Shown here piece after piece: positions 1 to 6,134 of a DNA stretch of 9,968 bases (positions within the stretch are counted from its first letter, which is position 1; each line of letters starts with the position of its first letter). The position numbers were made by a program, and so were the translations under genes. The DNA lies in the NCBI GenBank assembly GCA_964579325.1, contig CAZOHN010000137.1, positions 1 to 9,968 of the forward strand, given 5' to 3'. This DNA comes from CAZOHN01 sp964579325. Its GTDB lineage: Bacteria; Pseudomonadota; Alphaproteobacteria; Rhodobacterales; Rhodobacteraceae. The notes below the pieces were generated by a model. It was not told the DNA's origin. It saw nothing but the letters and a program-made list of their open reading frames with translations, and made no database searches.

Positions 1-1
1 C

Positions 2-62
2 GCCGTCTGCCCGCGCGGCGCACGGGGTGGGCTGGTTGGCGTGCGCCGCGCGGGCAGACGGC
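2..62. terminator. Perfect 22-bp inverted repeat, probable terminator of puuD
   Basis: Positions 2-23 and 41-62 are exact reverse complements, separated by a 17-nt loop (24-40). The repeat begins 5 bp beyond the puuD stop codon, so the puuD transcript (minus strand) would end in a very stable GC-rich hairpin. A T-tract for the minus transcript would lie beyond position 1 and cannot be seen, and none follows on the plus strand. A factor-independent terminator is likely, perhaps shared with a convergent gene outside the window. The loop is long for a classical terminator and G-rich on the plus strand. Confidence 0.6.
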
Positions 63-67
63 CTCCG

Positions 68-1291
68 CTAGCCCCGCGCGCCCCGGAACCATGCGACGAT
101 GGCCTCGCGCTCTTCCGGCTCCATGTAGCTCAGGTTGCCAGGCGGCATTGCATGGCTCACCCCCGACTGAAGGTAGACGTCGCGCGCATGGGCGGCGATG
201 TGCTCGGGCGTGTCGAGCCGAACCCCCTTCGGCGCCCAGTGCAGCCCCTCCCAGTTGGGTTCGGCCGCATGGCACATCGAGCAGCGGCCCATGACGATCG
301 AAGCCACGTCCTCGAACCCCTCGGCCGCGGCGAAGCGTTCGGCCCCCGGCGTGAGCCGCAGTACCTCCTCCTCTGCGGCCATCGCCTTCGGCATCGACAG
401 CCATGCGATCAGCAGGAAGAGCAGCACCGTCGCCGGCCAGGTCCAGGTCGGGTTGCCCTTCCGGGCGTGGAGCGCGTTGAAGTAGTGCCGGATCGTGACC
501 CCCATCAGGAACACGAGGGACGCGATCAGCCAGTTCCACTCGCTCGCGAAGGCAAGCGGGTAGTGGTTCGACAGCATCAGGAACAGGACCGGCAGCGTCA
601 GGTAGTTGTTGTGCGTGGAGCGCAGCTTGGCGATCTTGCCGTACTTCGGATCGGGCGTGCGCCCCGCCTTGAGGTCGGCGACCACGATCTTCTGGTTCGG
701 GATGATGATCAGGAACACGTTGGCCGACATGATCGTGGCGGTGAAGGCGCCCAGGTGGATCAGCGCGGCCCGCCCCGAGAAGACCTGCGTGTAGCCCCAG
801 GCCATCGCGACCAGCACTGCGAACAGGATCACCATCAGCGTGGTCGGGCTCTCGCCCAGCGGCGATTTGCAGAGCGCGTCGTAGATCAGCCAGCCCACCC
901 CCAGCGAGGCCATCGAGATCAGCACCGCCTGCCAGACCGAAAGTTCCATCACGGTCGGGTCGATCAGGTAGAACTCCGCGCCGAGGTAATAGACCAGGAT
1001 CAGCATCGCGAAGCCGGAAAGCCAGGTCGCGTAGCTCTCCCACTTGAACCAGGTCAGGTGCTCGGGCATCGCGGCAGGCGCCACGAGGTACTTCTGGATG
1101 TGGTAGAACCCTCCGCCATGAACCTGCCACTCCTCCCCGTCCGCGCCCGACGCGGGCGGCGGATCGCGGCGCAGGCCGAGGTCGAGCGCAATGAAATAGA
1201 ACGACGAGCCGATCCAGGCGATGCCGGTGATCACATGCACCCAGCGCGCCGCGAACTCGGCCCAGGCCCCCAGAACCACGAAATCCAGCAT
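68..1291 (-). CDS. puuD: PuuD, membrane cytochrome c-type urate oxidase
   Basis: Oxidises urate to 5-hydroxyisourate at the cytoplasmic membrane and passes electrons to its own c-type haem and then to the respiratory chain, instead of to O2 as soluble uricase does. The 407-aa protein has about eight hydrophobic segments (first two-thirds) typical of the urate oxidase N-terminal domain, with the early stretch WVHVITGIAWIGSSFYF. A C-terminal cytochrome c domain follows, with CSMCH at residues 337-341 and a likely axial Met at 382 in HAMPPGN. The ATG at 1291 is chosen because GGGGAGGG lies just upstream and because the family begins near this MLDF; an in-frame GTG at 1333 would add 14 unlikely residues. 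It is divergent from the LysR gene across 101 bp. A hairpin follows the stop. The family assignment is by recognition and is secure. Confidence 0.95.
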   Translation of the reverse strand: MLDFVVLGAWAEFAARWVHVITGIAWIGSSFYFIALDLGLRRDPPPASGADGEEWQVHGGGFYHIQKYLVAPAAMPEHLTWFKWESYATWLSGFAMLILVYYLGAEFYLIDPTVMELSVWQAVLISMASLGVGWLIYDALCKSPLGESPTTLMVILFAVLVAMAWGYTQVFSGRAALIHLGAFTATIMSANVFLIIIPNQKIVVADLKAGRTPDPKYGKIAKLRSTHNNYLTLPVLFLMLSNHYPLAFASEWNWLIASLVFLMGVTIRHYFNALHARKGNPTWTWPATVLLFLLIAWLSMPKAMAAEEEVLRLTPGAERFAAAEGFEDVASIVMGRCSMCHAAEPNWEGLHWAPKGVRLDTPEHIAAHARDVYLQSGVSHAMPPGNLSYMEPEEREAIVAWFRGARG

Positions 1292-1392
1292 GCGCCGCCC
1301 TCCCCTTGGATCAGCGAAGGCTATACCGGGCACGACCTTTCTGTTAATGCAGAGAATAACGGCAGGACTTTCAAGCGCAGGCGAATAATCGC
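1292..1392. promoter_or_regulatory. Divergent puuD / lysR promoter region with candidate operator
   Basis: This 101-bp gap between divergent starts must hold both promoters. Around 1338-1356 there is an imperfect inverted repeat, TTTCTG-N6-CAGAGA, whose inner part (1340-1353) is TCTG-N6-CAGA. A T-N11-A pattern (1339/1351), the usual LysR recognition shape, falls inside it. AT-rich hexamers such as TTAATG and GAATAA stand out from the GC-rich surroundings. Autoregulation of the LysR gene and control of puuD from this site is an inference from position only. Confidence 0.45.
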
Positions 1393-2325
1393 ATGTCCTA
1401 CGTCAACACCATCCGGATGTTCGTGCGTGTCTACGAGTTGGGCAGCATGAGCGCGGCGGCGCGCGATCAGCGCACCTCGCCCGCCGTGGCATCGGCACGA
1501 ATCTCCGACCTCGAGAAGCACCTCGGCGTCCGGCTCTTCACCCGCACCACCCGCACCCTGCAACCCACCGAGAACGGCCGGCTGTTCTACGACGGCGCGC
1601 TCAAGATCCTCGCGGCGATCGAGGAGGCCGAGGCCGCCGTGGCCGAGGCCGCCCAGAACCCCAAGGGCACGATCTTCGTGGCCGCGCCGCTCGGCGTGGG
1701 CCGGCGGCTGATCGCGCCCCATGTGCCCGCGTTCAAGGATGCCCACCCGCTCATCGACGTGCGGCTCAGGCTGTCGGACCGGGTGATCGACATCGCCGGC
1801 GAGGGGCTCGACGTGGCCTTCCACCTCGGCCCGCTGGACGACAGCGCGCTCAAGATGCGGGTGATCGCCGACTGCCCCCGCGGCCTCTTCGCGGCCCCGG
1901 CCTATATCGCCCGACGCGGAATGCCCGCCGACGGCGAGGCGCTGGTGCGCGACCGGCACGACTGCCTGAACCTGCGGTTTCCCGGCGCGAAGGAATTCCA
2001 ATGGCCGCTGCAGACCCCCGACGGCCCCCGCCGCTACGAAATCGCCGGGCCTTTCGAGTCCGACGACGGCGACGTGCTCACAGGCTGGGCGCTCGATGGC
2101 CGAGGGATCGTGCTGAAACCGCTTTTCGAGGTGGCGGAACATCTGCGCGCGGGACACCTCCTGCCGGTCGCTACCACCACCCCGCCGCTCGCGACCCAGC
2201 TCGTGGCCCTCACTCCCCACCGCCGCCTGCGCGACCCCAAGGTCCGGCTCTTCACCGACTTCATGTCGGCACGGATAAAGGCCGGGATGGGGCAGGCTCT
2301 GGACGGACTGGCCAGGGCGGGCTGA
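1393..2325 (+). CDS. LysR-family transcriptional regulator, probably of urate catabolism
   Basis: A 310-aa DNA-binding regulator with a standard LysR layout. A winged helix-turn-helix occupies about residues 1-60 (LGSMSAAARDQRTSPAVASARISDLE), with the family signature ISDLEKHLGVRLFTRTTR at 37-54. A linker helix spans about 62-88 (alanine/glutamate-rich), and a periplasmic-binding-protein-like effector domain runs from about 91 to 295. The start at 1393 leaves the usual short tail before the HTH; the Shine-Dalgarno is weak. It is divergent from puuD and lies between two sets of urate genes, so control of this cluster by urate or a breakdown product is the natural guess. LysR genes usually act on the divergent neighbour, which here is puuD. 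The effector cannot be read from sequence. Confidence 0.93.
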   Translation: MSYVNTIRMFVRVYELGSMSAAARDQRTSPAVASARISDLEKHLGVRLFTRTTRTLQPTENGRLFYDGALKILAAIEEAEAAVAEAAQNPKGTIFVAAPLGVGRRLIAPHVPAFKDAHPLIDVRLRLSDRVIDIAGEGLDVAFHLGPLDDSALKMRVIADCPRGLFAAPAYIARRGMPADGEALVRDRHDCLNLRFPGAKEFQWPLQTPDGPRRYEIAGPFESDDGDVLTGWALDGRGIVLKPLFEVAEHLRAGHLLPVATTTPPLATQLVALTPHRRLRDPKVRLFTDFMSARIKAGMGQALDGLARAG

Positions 2326-2365
2326 CCCCCCGCCCCACGCCGGCCGAGAGCGGGCCCGGAGGGAC

Positions 2366-2425
2366 GGCAAAGGTCGGAACGGCCAAGGTCGGAACGGCAA
2401 AGGTCGGAACGGCCAAGGTCGGAAC
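2366..2425. repeat. Four tandem 15-bp units, alternating A/B variants
   Basis: The unit GGC(A/C)AAGGTCGGAAC is repeated four times without gaps at 2366, 2381, 2396 and 2411. Units 1 and 3 have A at position 4 and units 2 and 4 have C, so the array is also two identical 30-bp units. It lies in the convergent gap between the lysR and hiuH 3' ends. Each unit plus the following GGCC can form a small hairpin in plus-strand RNA, GGTCG-GAA-CGGCC with one G-U pair. The length is a multiple of three, so reading frames pass through it, but no gene is evident. Confidence 0.9.
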
Positions 2426-2470
2426 GGCCCTGGCCTTTCCCCGCCGTGCCCGGCCACCCGAGGTCCGCCC

Positions 2471-2536
2471 CTTCTTCCGACCGCAAGTATCCTCGGGGGA
2501 GTCGCCCGGAACGGGCGAGGGGGGCAGACAGCCCCC
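2471..2536 (+). repeat. Dispersed hairpin element, copy A (3' of hiuH)
   Basis: In plus orientation it starts CTTCTTCCGACC, continues TATCCTCGGGGGAG, then the hairpin TCGCCCG-GAA-CGGGCGA (2502-2518), then the hairpin GGGGGC-AGACA-GCCCCC (2520-2536). A third hairpin with a GAA loop, GCCGCCG/CGGCGGC, follows at 2538-2554. The first 31 nt match copy B at 29 of 31 positions, and the 17-nt hairpin is identical in copy C. It lies 57 bp beyond the hiuH stop codon, in the convergent gap with lysR, and could end transcription from either side, although no clear T-tract is present. Confidence 0.85.
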
Positions 2537-2592
2537 TGCCGCCGGAACGGCGGCGCACCAGAGACTCCCCTTCCGGCGCCCGGCCAAGGTCG

Positions 2593-2952
2593 TCAGCTTC
2601 CCCGGTAGGTCCCGTAACCATAGGGGGAGAGGAGCAGCGGCACGTGGTAATGCGCCTCGCCATCGCTCATCCCGAAGCGGATCGGCACCTCGTCGAGGAA
2701 GAGCGGATCGGCCCCCGCCTGCCCGCTGGCGCGCAGGTAGTCTCCGGCGTGGAACACGAGTTCGTAGATGCCGGTCTCGAAGCGCTCGCGCGGAAGGATC
2801 GGCGCATCGGTGCGGCCGTCGGCGTTGGTCGTGGCCTCCGCGACAAACACGCGGGAATCGCGGCCGAGACGAAAGAGCGCGATCCGAAGCCCCGCCGCGG
2901 GACAGCCGCGCGCGGTGTCGAGAACGTGGGTGGTGAGGTATCCCTGGGACAT
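2593..2952 (-). CDS. hiuH: 5-hydroxyisourate hydrolase
   Basis: Hydrolyses 5-hydroxyisourate, the PuuD product, to OHCU; a transthyretin-fold homotetramer. At 119 aa it has the normal bacterial length and no signal peptide, so it is probably cytoplasmic. The family hallmarks are all present: N-terminal GYLTTHVLD with catalytic His9, Arg47 in NADGRTDAPI, His103 in HYHVPLL, and the C-terminal tetrapeptide YRGS at 116-119 that separates these enzymes from transthyretin. The ATG at 2952 has AGGGGAGA six bases upstream. It is divergent from the puuE-uraD operon across 170 bp, so it may be co-regulated from that gap. Its 3' end faces the lysR 3' end. Confidence 0.97.
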   Translation of the reverse strand: MSQGYLTTHVLDTARGCPAAGLRIALFRLGRDSRVFVAEATTNADGRTDAPILPRERFETGIYELVFHAGDYLRASGQAGADPLFLDEVPIRFGMSDGEAHYHVPLLLSPYGYGTYRGS

Positions 2953-3122
2953 CGCGTGTCTCCCCTGCCGCGTGTTGCATCCTTCTGCCCCATCCGCGCG
3001 CGGAAATCGACTGCCCCGGCGGCAAAGCGAACGCCCGCACGCGGCACAGGTCTTTCAGGAATTTCCAGAAAGTGGCAGCCATTCTTCTGCGCTAGAAGAT
3101 AATGCAAGTGAGGGAGGACATG
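2953..3122. promoter_or_regulatory. Divergent hiuH / puuE-uraD promoter region with two inverted repeats
   Basis: This 170-bp gap separates the hiuH start from the catabolic operon start. It holds a 21-bp palindrome at 3052-3072, with CTTTCAGGAA on the left, TTCCAGAAAG on the right and a central T; 9 of 10 base pairs match. A second inverted repeat at 3083-3099 is TCTTCT-N5-AGAAGA, with a T-N11-A pattern (3085/3097). Both are AT-richer than their surroundings and lie 24-71 bp upstream of the puuE start, where a regulator would sit. Which protein binds them is unknown; the LysR encoded nearby is the obvious candidate. Confidence 0.55.
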
Positions 3123-4538
3123 ATGCAGCGCTATCCGCGCGATTTCCGGGGCCACGGGGCTAACCCGCCCGACGCCGCCTGGCCCGGCGGCGCGAAGGTC
3201 TGCGTCAGCCTTGTCCTGAACTATGAGGAGGGCGGCGAGAACTGCCTGCTGCACGGCGACGGGCAGTCCGAGGCGTTCCTCTCGGACATCGCGGGTGCCC
3301 AGCCCTGGCCGGGACAGCGGCACTGGAACATGGAAAGCCTCTACGACTACGGCGCCCGGGCGGGCTTCTGGCGGCTGCACCGGCTTTTTACCGAACGCAG
3401 CCTGCCGGTCACCATCTACGGCGTCGCCACAGCGCTGGCGCGCAACCCCGAACAGGTCGCCGCGATGCAGGCGGCCGACTGGGAGATAGCCTCGCACGGC
3501 CTCAAGTGGGTCGAGCACCGCGACATGCCCGAGGAGGAGGAGCGCCGCCAGATCGCCGAGGCGTTCCGGCTGCACGAAGAGGTCACCGGCGCACCGCCCA
3601 AGGGCTGGTACACCGGCCGGTGCAGCCTGAACACGGTGCGGCTCACCGCCGAGACCGGACGGCTCGACTGGATTTCCGACACCTACGACGACGACCTGCC
3701 CTACTGGCGCGAGGTAGGCGACCGTGACCAACTGGTGATCCCCTACACGCTGGAAGCGAACGACATGCGCTTCGCCACGGCGCCGGGCTACATCACCGGC
3801 GGGCAGTTCGGCGACTACCTGATCGACAGCTTCGACGAGCTCTGGGCGGAAGGTGCTGCGGGGCGGCCGAAAATGTTCTCGATCGGCCTGCACTGCCGGC
3901 TGGTCGGACGGCCGGGCAAGATCGCCGGGTTGCGCCGGTTCCTCGACCATGCGCAGGCGAAGGGCGGGGCCTGGTTCGCGACGCGGGGCGAGATCGCCCG
4001 GCACTGGGCGGCGTTGCACCCGCATGTCCGCCGCGAACGCCCCTCGGCGCTGGACCGGGCGACCTTCGTGGGCCGCTACGGCGGCATCTTCGAGCACTCC
4101 CCCTGGATCGCCGAACGCGCCTGGGCGCTGGAACTCGGCCCCGCGCACGACAGCGCCACGGGCCTGCACAGCGCGCTGGCCCGCGTCTTCCGCGCCGCCA
4201 GCCGCGAGGAACGCCTCGGCGTCCTCACGGCGCACCCGGACCTCGCCGGCAAACTCGCGCTGGCGAAACGTCTGACCGACGAGAGCACCGGCGAACAGGC
4301 AAGCGCGGGACTCGACGCGCTCACCGACGACGAGCGCGCGACCTTCGAGCGGCTGAACCTGGAATATGTGGGCACCCACGGCTTCCCGTTCATCATCGCG
4401 GTGCGCGACCACGACAAGGCCGGCATCCTCGCTGCCTTCCGGACCCGGATCGCAAACGACACCGAGACCGAGTTCTCCACCGCCTGTGCGCAGGTGGAGC
4501 GCATCGCCGAACTGCGCCTTAAGGACCTCCTTCCATGA
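3123..4538 (+). CDS. puuE: PuuE allantoinase - UraD OHCU decarboxylase fusion
   Basis: One polypeptide of 471 aa carries two urate-pathway activities. Residues about 3-300 are a PuuE-type, polysaccharide-deacetylase-like allantoinase (allantoin to allantoate), with NYEEGGEN at 33-40, SHGLKW at 124, GWYTGRCS at 161 and DTYDDDLPYW at 186. Residues about 308-471 are OHCU decarboxylase (UraD), making (S)-allantoin, with FVGRYGGIFEHSPWIAERA at 315, catalytic-type His371 in TAHPD, the S-x2-EQ motif at 388-392 and GFPFI at 420. Such N-terminal fusions to UraD are known in the family. The start at 3123 gives GGGAGG a 5-base spacing; ATGs at 3102 and 3120 fit less well. The stop overlaps the next start as ATGA, implying translational coupling. 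Automated names may wrongly call this allantoicase/OHCU decarboxylase. Confidence 0.95.
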   Translation: MQRYPRDFRGHGANPPDAAWPGGAKVCVSLVLNYEEGGENCLLHGDGQSEAFLSDIAGAQPWPGQRHWNMESLYDYGARAGFWRLHRLFTERSLPVTIYGVATALARNPEQVAAMQAADWEIASHGLKWVEHRDMPEEEERRQIAEAFRLHEEVTGAPPKGWYTGRCSLNTVRLTAETGRLDWISDTYDDDLPYWREVGDRDQLVIPYTLEANDMRFATAPGYITGGQFGDYLIDSFDELWAEGAAGRPKMFSIGLHCRLVGRPGKIAGLRRFLDHAQAKGGAWFATRGEIARHWAALHPHVRRERPSALDRATFVGRYGGIFEHSPWIAERAWALELGPAHDSATGLHSALARVFRAASREERLGVLTAHPDLAGKLALAKRLTDESTGEQASAGLDALTDDERATFERLNLEYVGTHGFPFIIAVRDHDKAGILAAFRTRIANDTETEFSTACAQVERIAELRLKDLLP

Positions 4539-5377
4539 CCGACTACTACGCCCCGACCGGCGGACTGCCGCCCCAGACCGCACTCCACACCGGGCGCGCG
4601 GTCTTCACCGAAGCCTACGCGGTAATCCCCGCGGGCGTCATGTCCGATATCGTGACGAGCAACCTGCCGGGCTGGACCGGCACCCGGATGTGGCTCATCG
4701 CGCGGCCGATGACCGGATTTTCGGAAACCTTCTCGCACTACCTGATGGAGGTCGCGCCGCATGGCGGGTCGGAGACGCCGGAACCCGACGAAGGGGCCGA
4801 GGGCGTGATCTTCGTCACCCACGGCGCGATCTGGCTGCACATCGGCGCGGAGGAGCACGAGCTGGGGCCGGGCGGCTACGCCTATCTGCCCCCGGGCAGC
4901 CTGACGCGGGTCCGGAACGGCGGGAGCGACCTCGCGCGGTTTCACTGGCTGCGCAAGCTCTACGAGCCCGCACCGGGGGTGGAGGCGCCCTCCGCCTTCG
5001 TGACCGACGAGCGCGGGATCGCCCCGATCGCGATGCCGGGCACCGAAGGCCGCTGGGCCACGACGCGTTTCGTGGAACCCGACGACCTGCGCCACGACAT
5101 GCACGTCAACATCGTGACCTTCCAGCCCGGTGGCGTGATCCCTTTCGAGGAGACGCATGTCATGGAGCACGGGCTCTACGTGCTGGAGGGGAAGGCGGTC
5201 TACCGGCTGAACCGCGACTGGGTGGAGGTTGGCCCGGGCGATTACATGTGGCTGCGCGCCTATTGCCCGCAGGCTTGCTATGCCGGCGGGCCGGGGCGGT
5301 TCCGCTATCTGCTCTACAAGGACGTCAACCGCCATGCCCGCCTGCGCGGTCCGGGCGCCTTCGGGGCGCCGCGGTGA
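4535..5377 (+). CDS. allE: (S)-ureidoglycine aminohydrolase, bicupin
   Basis: Converts (S)-ureidoglycine to (S)-ureidoglycolate and ammonia; normally Mn-dependent and cytoplasmic. The 280-aa protein has two cupin domains, about residues 45-140 and 185-265. The C-terminal cupin carries the metal ligands Glu206, His208, His212 and Gln246. Their spacing (2, 6 and 40 residues from the Glu) equals that of the plant enzyme's Glu-His-His-Gln set, which makes the assignment strong. The start overlaps the puuE-uraD stop by four bases (ATGA), with AAGGA nine bases upstream. Its presence implies that allantoate is opened by an allantoate amidohydrolase (AllC type), because allantoicase would bypass ureidoglycine; no such gene is in the window. 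A 175-bp structured gap follows before allA. Confidence 0.95.
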   Translation: MTDYYAPTGGLPPQTALHTGRAVFTEAYAVIPAGVMSDIVTSNLPGWTGTRMWLIARPMTGFSETFSHYLMEVAPHGGSETPEPDEGAEGVIFVTHGAIWLHIGAEEHELGPGGYAYLPPGSLTRVRNGGSDLARFHWLRKLYEPAPGVEAPSAFVTDERGIAPIAMPGTEGRWATTRFVEPDDLRHDMHVNIVTFQPGGVIPFEETHVMEHGLYVLEGKAVYRLNRDWVEVGPGDYMWLRAYCPQACYAGGPGRFRYLLYKDVNRHARLRGPGAFGAPR

Positions 5378-5419
5378 GCGGGGCACGGGGTCCGGTGGCC
5401 CTCCCGCGTCCGGGACGGC

Positions 5420-5480
5420 GCGGAAGCAGGGCTTCCGCTTGCCCGGACTTGGGCCGGGCTCGCGCACAGGCGCGCGAGCC
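5420..5480 (+). other. Hairpins in the allE-allA intergenic region
   Basis: Two perfect stems follow the allE stop: GCGGAAGC-AGG-GCTTCCGC (5420-5438) and GGCTCGCGC-N6-GCGCGAGCC (5457-5480). A third stem belongs to repeat copy B just downstream. GCCCGG (5441) and CCGGGC (5454) could pair as an alternative. Such a run inside an operon may attenuate or stabilise segments of the mRNA between allE and allA; this is inferred from structure only. Confidence 0.7.
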
Positions 5481-5481
5481 T

Positions 5482-5538
5482 GCGAGGGGGTTTTCCACCC
5501 CCTCGCGCTCCCCCGAGGATATTTGGGGTCGGAAGAAG
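5482..5538 (-). repeat. Dispersed hairpin element, copy B (3' of allE, 5' of allA)
   Basis: Read on the minus strand it begins CTTCTTCCGACC and TATCCTCGGGGGAG, matching copy A at 29 of 31 positions (5538 to 5508). It then forms a 9-bp stem, GCGAGGGGG / CCCCCTCGC, around the loop TTTTCCA (5482-5506 on the plus strand). In the sense of the operon it comes after the allE stop, the same gene-relative orientation as the other copies. Its far end is only 14 bp from the allA start and abuts the allA Shine-Dalgarno, so it may influence allA translation. Confidence 0.85.
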
Positions 5539-5552
5539 CGGGAGGGGCGGGG

Positions 5553-6041
5553 ATGAGGGAGATCGCGACGGAGCCCCTCACGGCCGCGGGTTTCGCGCCC
5601 TTCGGCGAGGTGCTGGAAGCTCTGGGCGCGCCGGACCGGATCATCAATCAGGGGCTGTGCGGCCGCTTCCACGACCGCGCAGTGCTGGATTTCGGACCGG
5701 ACGGCAAGGCGGGGATCAGCGTCTTTCTGGCCCAGCCCCGCGCCCTGCCCTACCGGCTGGAGATGGTCGAGCGGCATCCCGAGGGCAGCCAGGCCTTCCT
5801 GCCGATGTCGGCGCACCCGTTCCTGGTGGTCGTCGCGCCTGATGCGGGGGGGACCCCCGGCGCTCCGCGCGCGTTCCTGACCGACGGCGCCCAGGGGATC
5901 AACCTGCGCCGCGGAACGTGGCACGGCGTGCTGACGCCCCTCGCGGCGCCTGGCCTCTTCGCGGTTGTCGACCGGATCGGCGCGACGCCCAATCTGGAGG
6001 AACACTGGTTCGAAACCGCCTTCCTGGTGACCGAAGCCTGA
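5553..6041 (+). CDS. allA: Ureidoglycolate lyase
   Basis: Splits (S)-ureidoglycolate into glyoxylate and urea, the last ureide step. The 162-aa protein has the usual AllA length and fold features: INQGLCGRFHDRA at 31-43, MVERHPEGSQAFLPM at 71-85, HPFLVVVAP at 88-96 and RGTWHGVLTPL at 120-130. The ATG at 5553 is chosen because GGAGG lies seven bases upstream and the protein then starts at the family's MREI; upstream codons in the same frame only reach back into allE sequence. It is third in the catabolic operon, 175 bp after allE and 93 bp before the permease. The glyoxylate it makes is the input of the BHA cycle encoded at the other end of the window. Confidence 0.96.
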   Translation: MREIATEPLTAAGFAPFGEVLEALGAPDRIINQGLCGRFHDRAVLDFGPDGKAGISVFLAQPRALPYRLEMVERHPEGSQAFLPMSAHPFLVVVAPDAGGTPGAPRAFLTDGAQGINLRRGTWHGVLTPLAAPGLFAVVDRIGATPNLEEHWFETAFLVTEA

Positions 6042-6134
6042 CCTTTCGGACGAGGAAGAACTGCAAGGGTTGCGCCGAAGGGGACCGGTGCGACCCGATG
6101 GACAAGATGTGCCCCGACCCAGGAGGAGACACCG
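6042..6134 (+). other. allA-permease intergenic gap
   Basis: This 93-bp gap holds the permease Shine-Dalgarno AGGAGG (6121-6126). No clear promoter or terminator is visible, so the permease is probably read from the operon. One frame stays open from allA through to position 6142 and encodes a Cys-rich stretch (see findings), without a convincing start codon. Confidence 0.5.

Noticed and set aside
1292..1333. GTG start of puuD at 1333
   Set aside because: The 14 added residues do not fit the family and have no ribosome site; ATG at 1291 has GGGGAGGG just upstream.
41..1450. 469-codon plus-strand open frame
   Set aside because: It is antisense to puuD and runs across the puuD/lysR promoter into lysR; its composition is typical of a shadow frame.
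2366..2425. CRISPR array
   Set aside because: The 15-bp units are directly adjacent with no spacers and no cas genes; this is a simple tandem repeat.
2326..2592. Hidden repeat protein with TAKVG units
   Set aside because: Frames through the array are open only because the unit is a multiple of three and GC-rich; there is no start with a ribosome site and no continuation as a domain.
3102..3122. ATG starts at 3102 or 3120 for puuE-uraD
   Set aside because: 3102 has no Shine-Dalgarno and would include GGGAGG inside the gene; 3120 is only two bases from it. 3123 gives proper spacing and the family N terminus.
2667..4583. 638-codon minus-strand open frame
   Set aside because: It is antisense to the puuE-uraD fusion, which has clear family motifs on the plus strand; this frame is a composition artefact.
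4076..5647. 523-codon minus-strand open frame
   Set aside because: It is antisense to the UraD domain and allE, with no family features.
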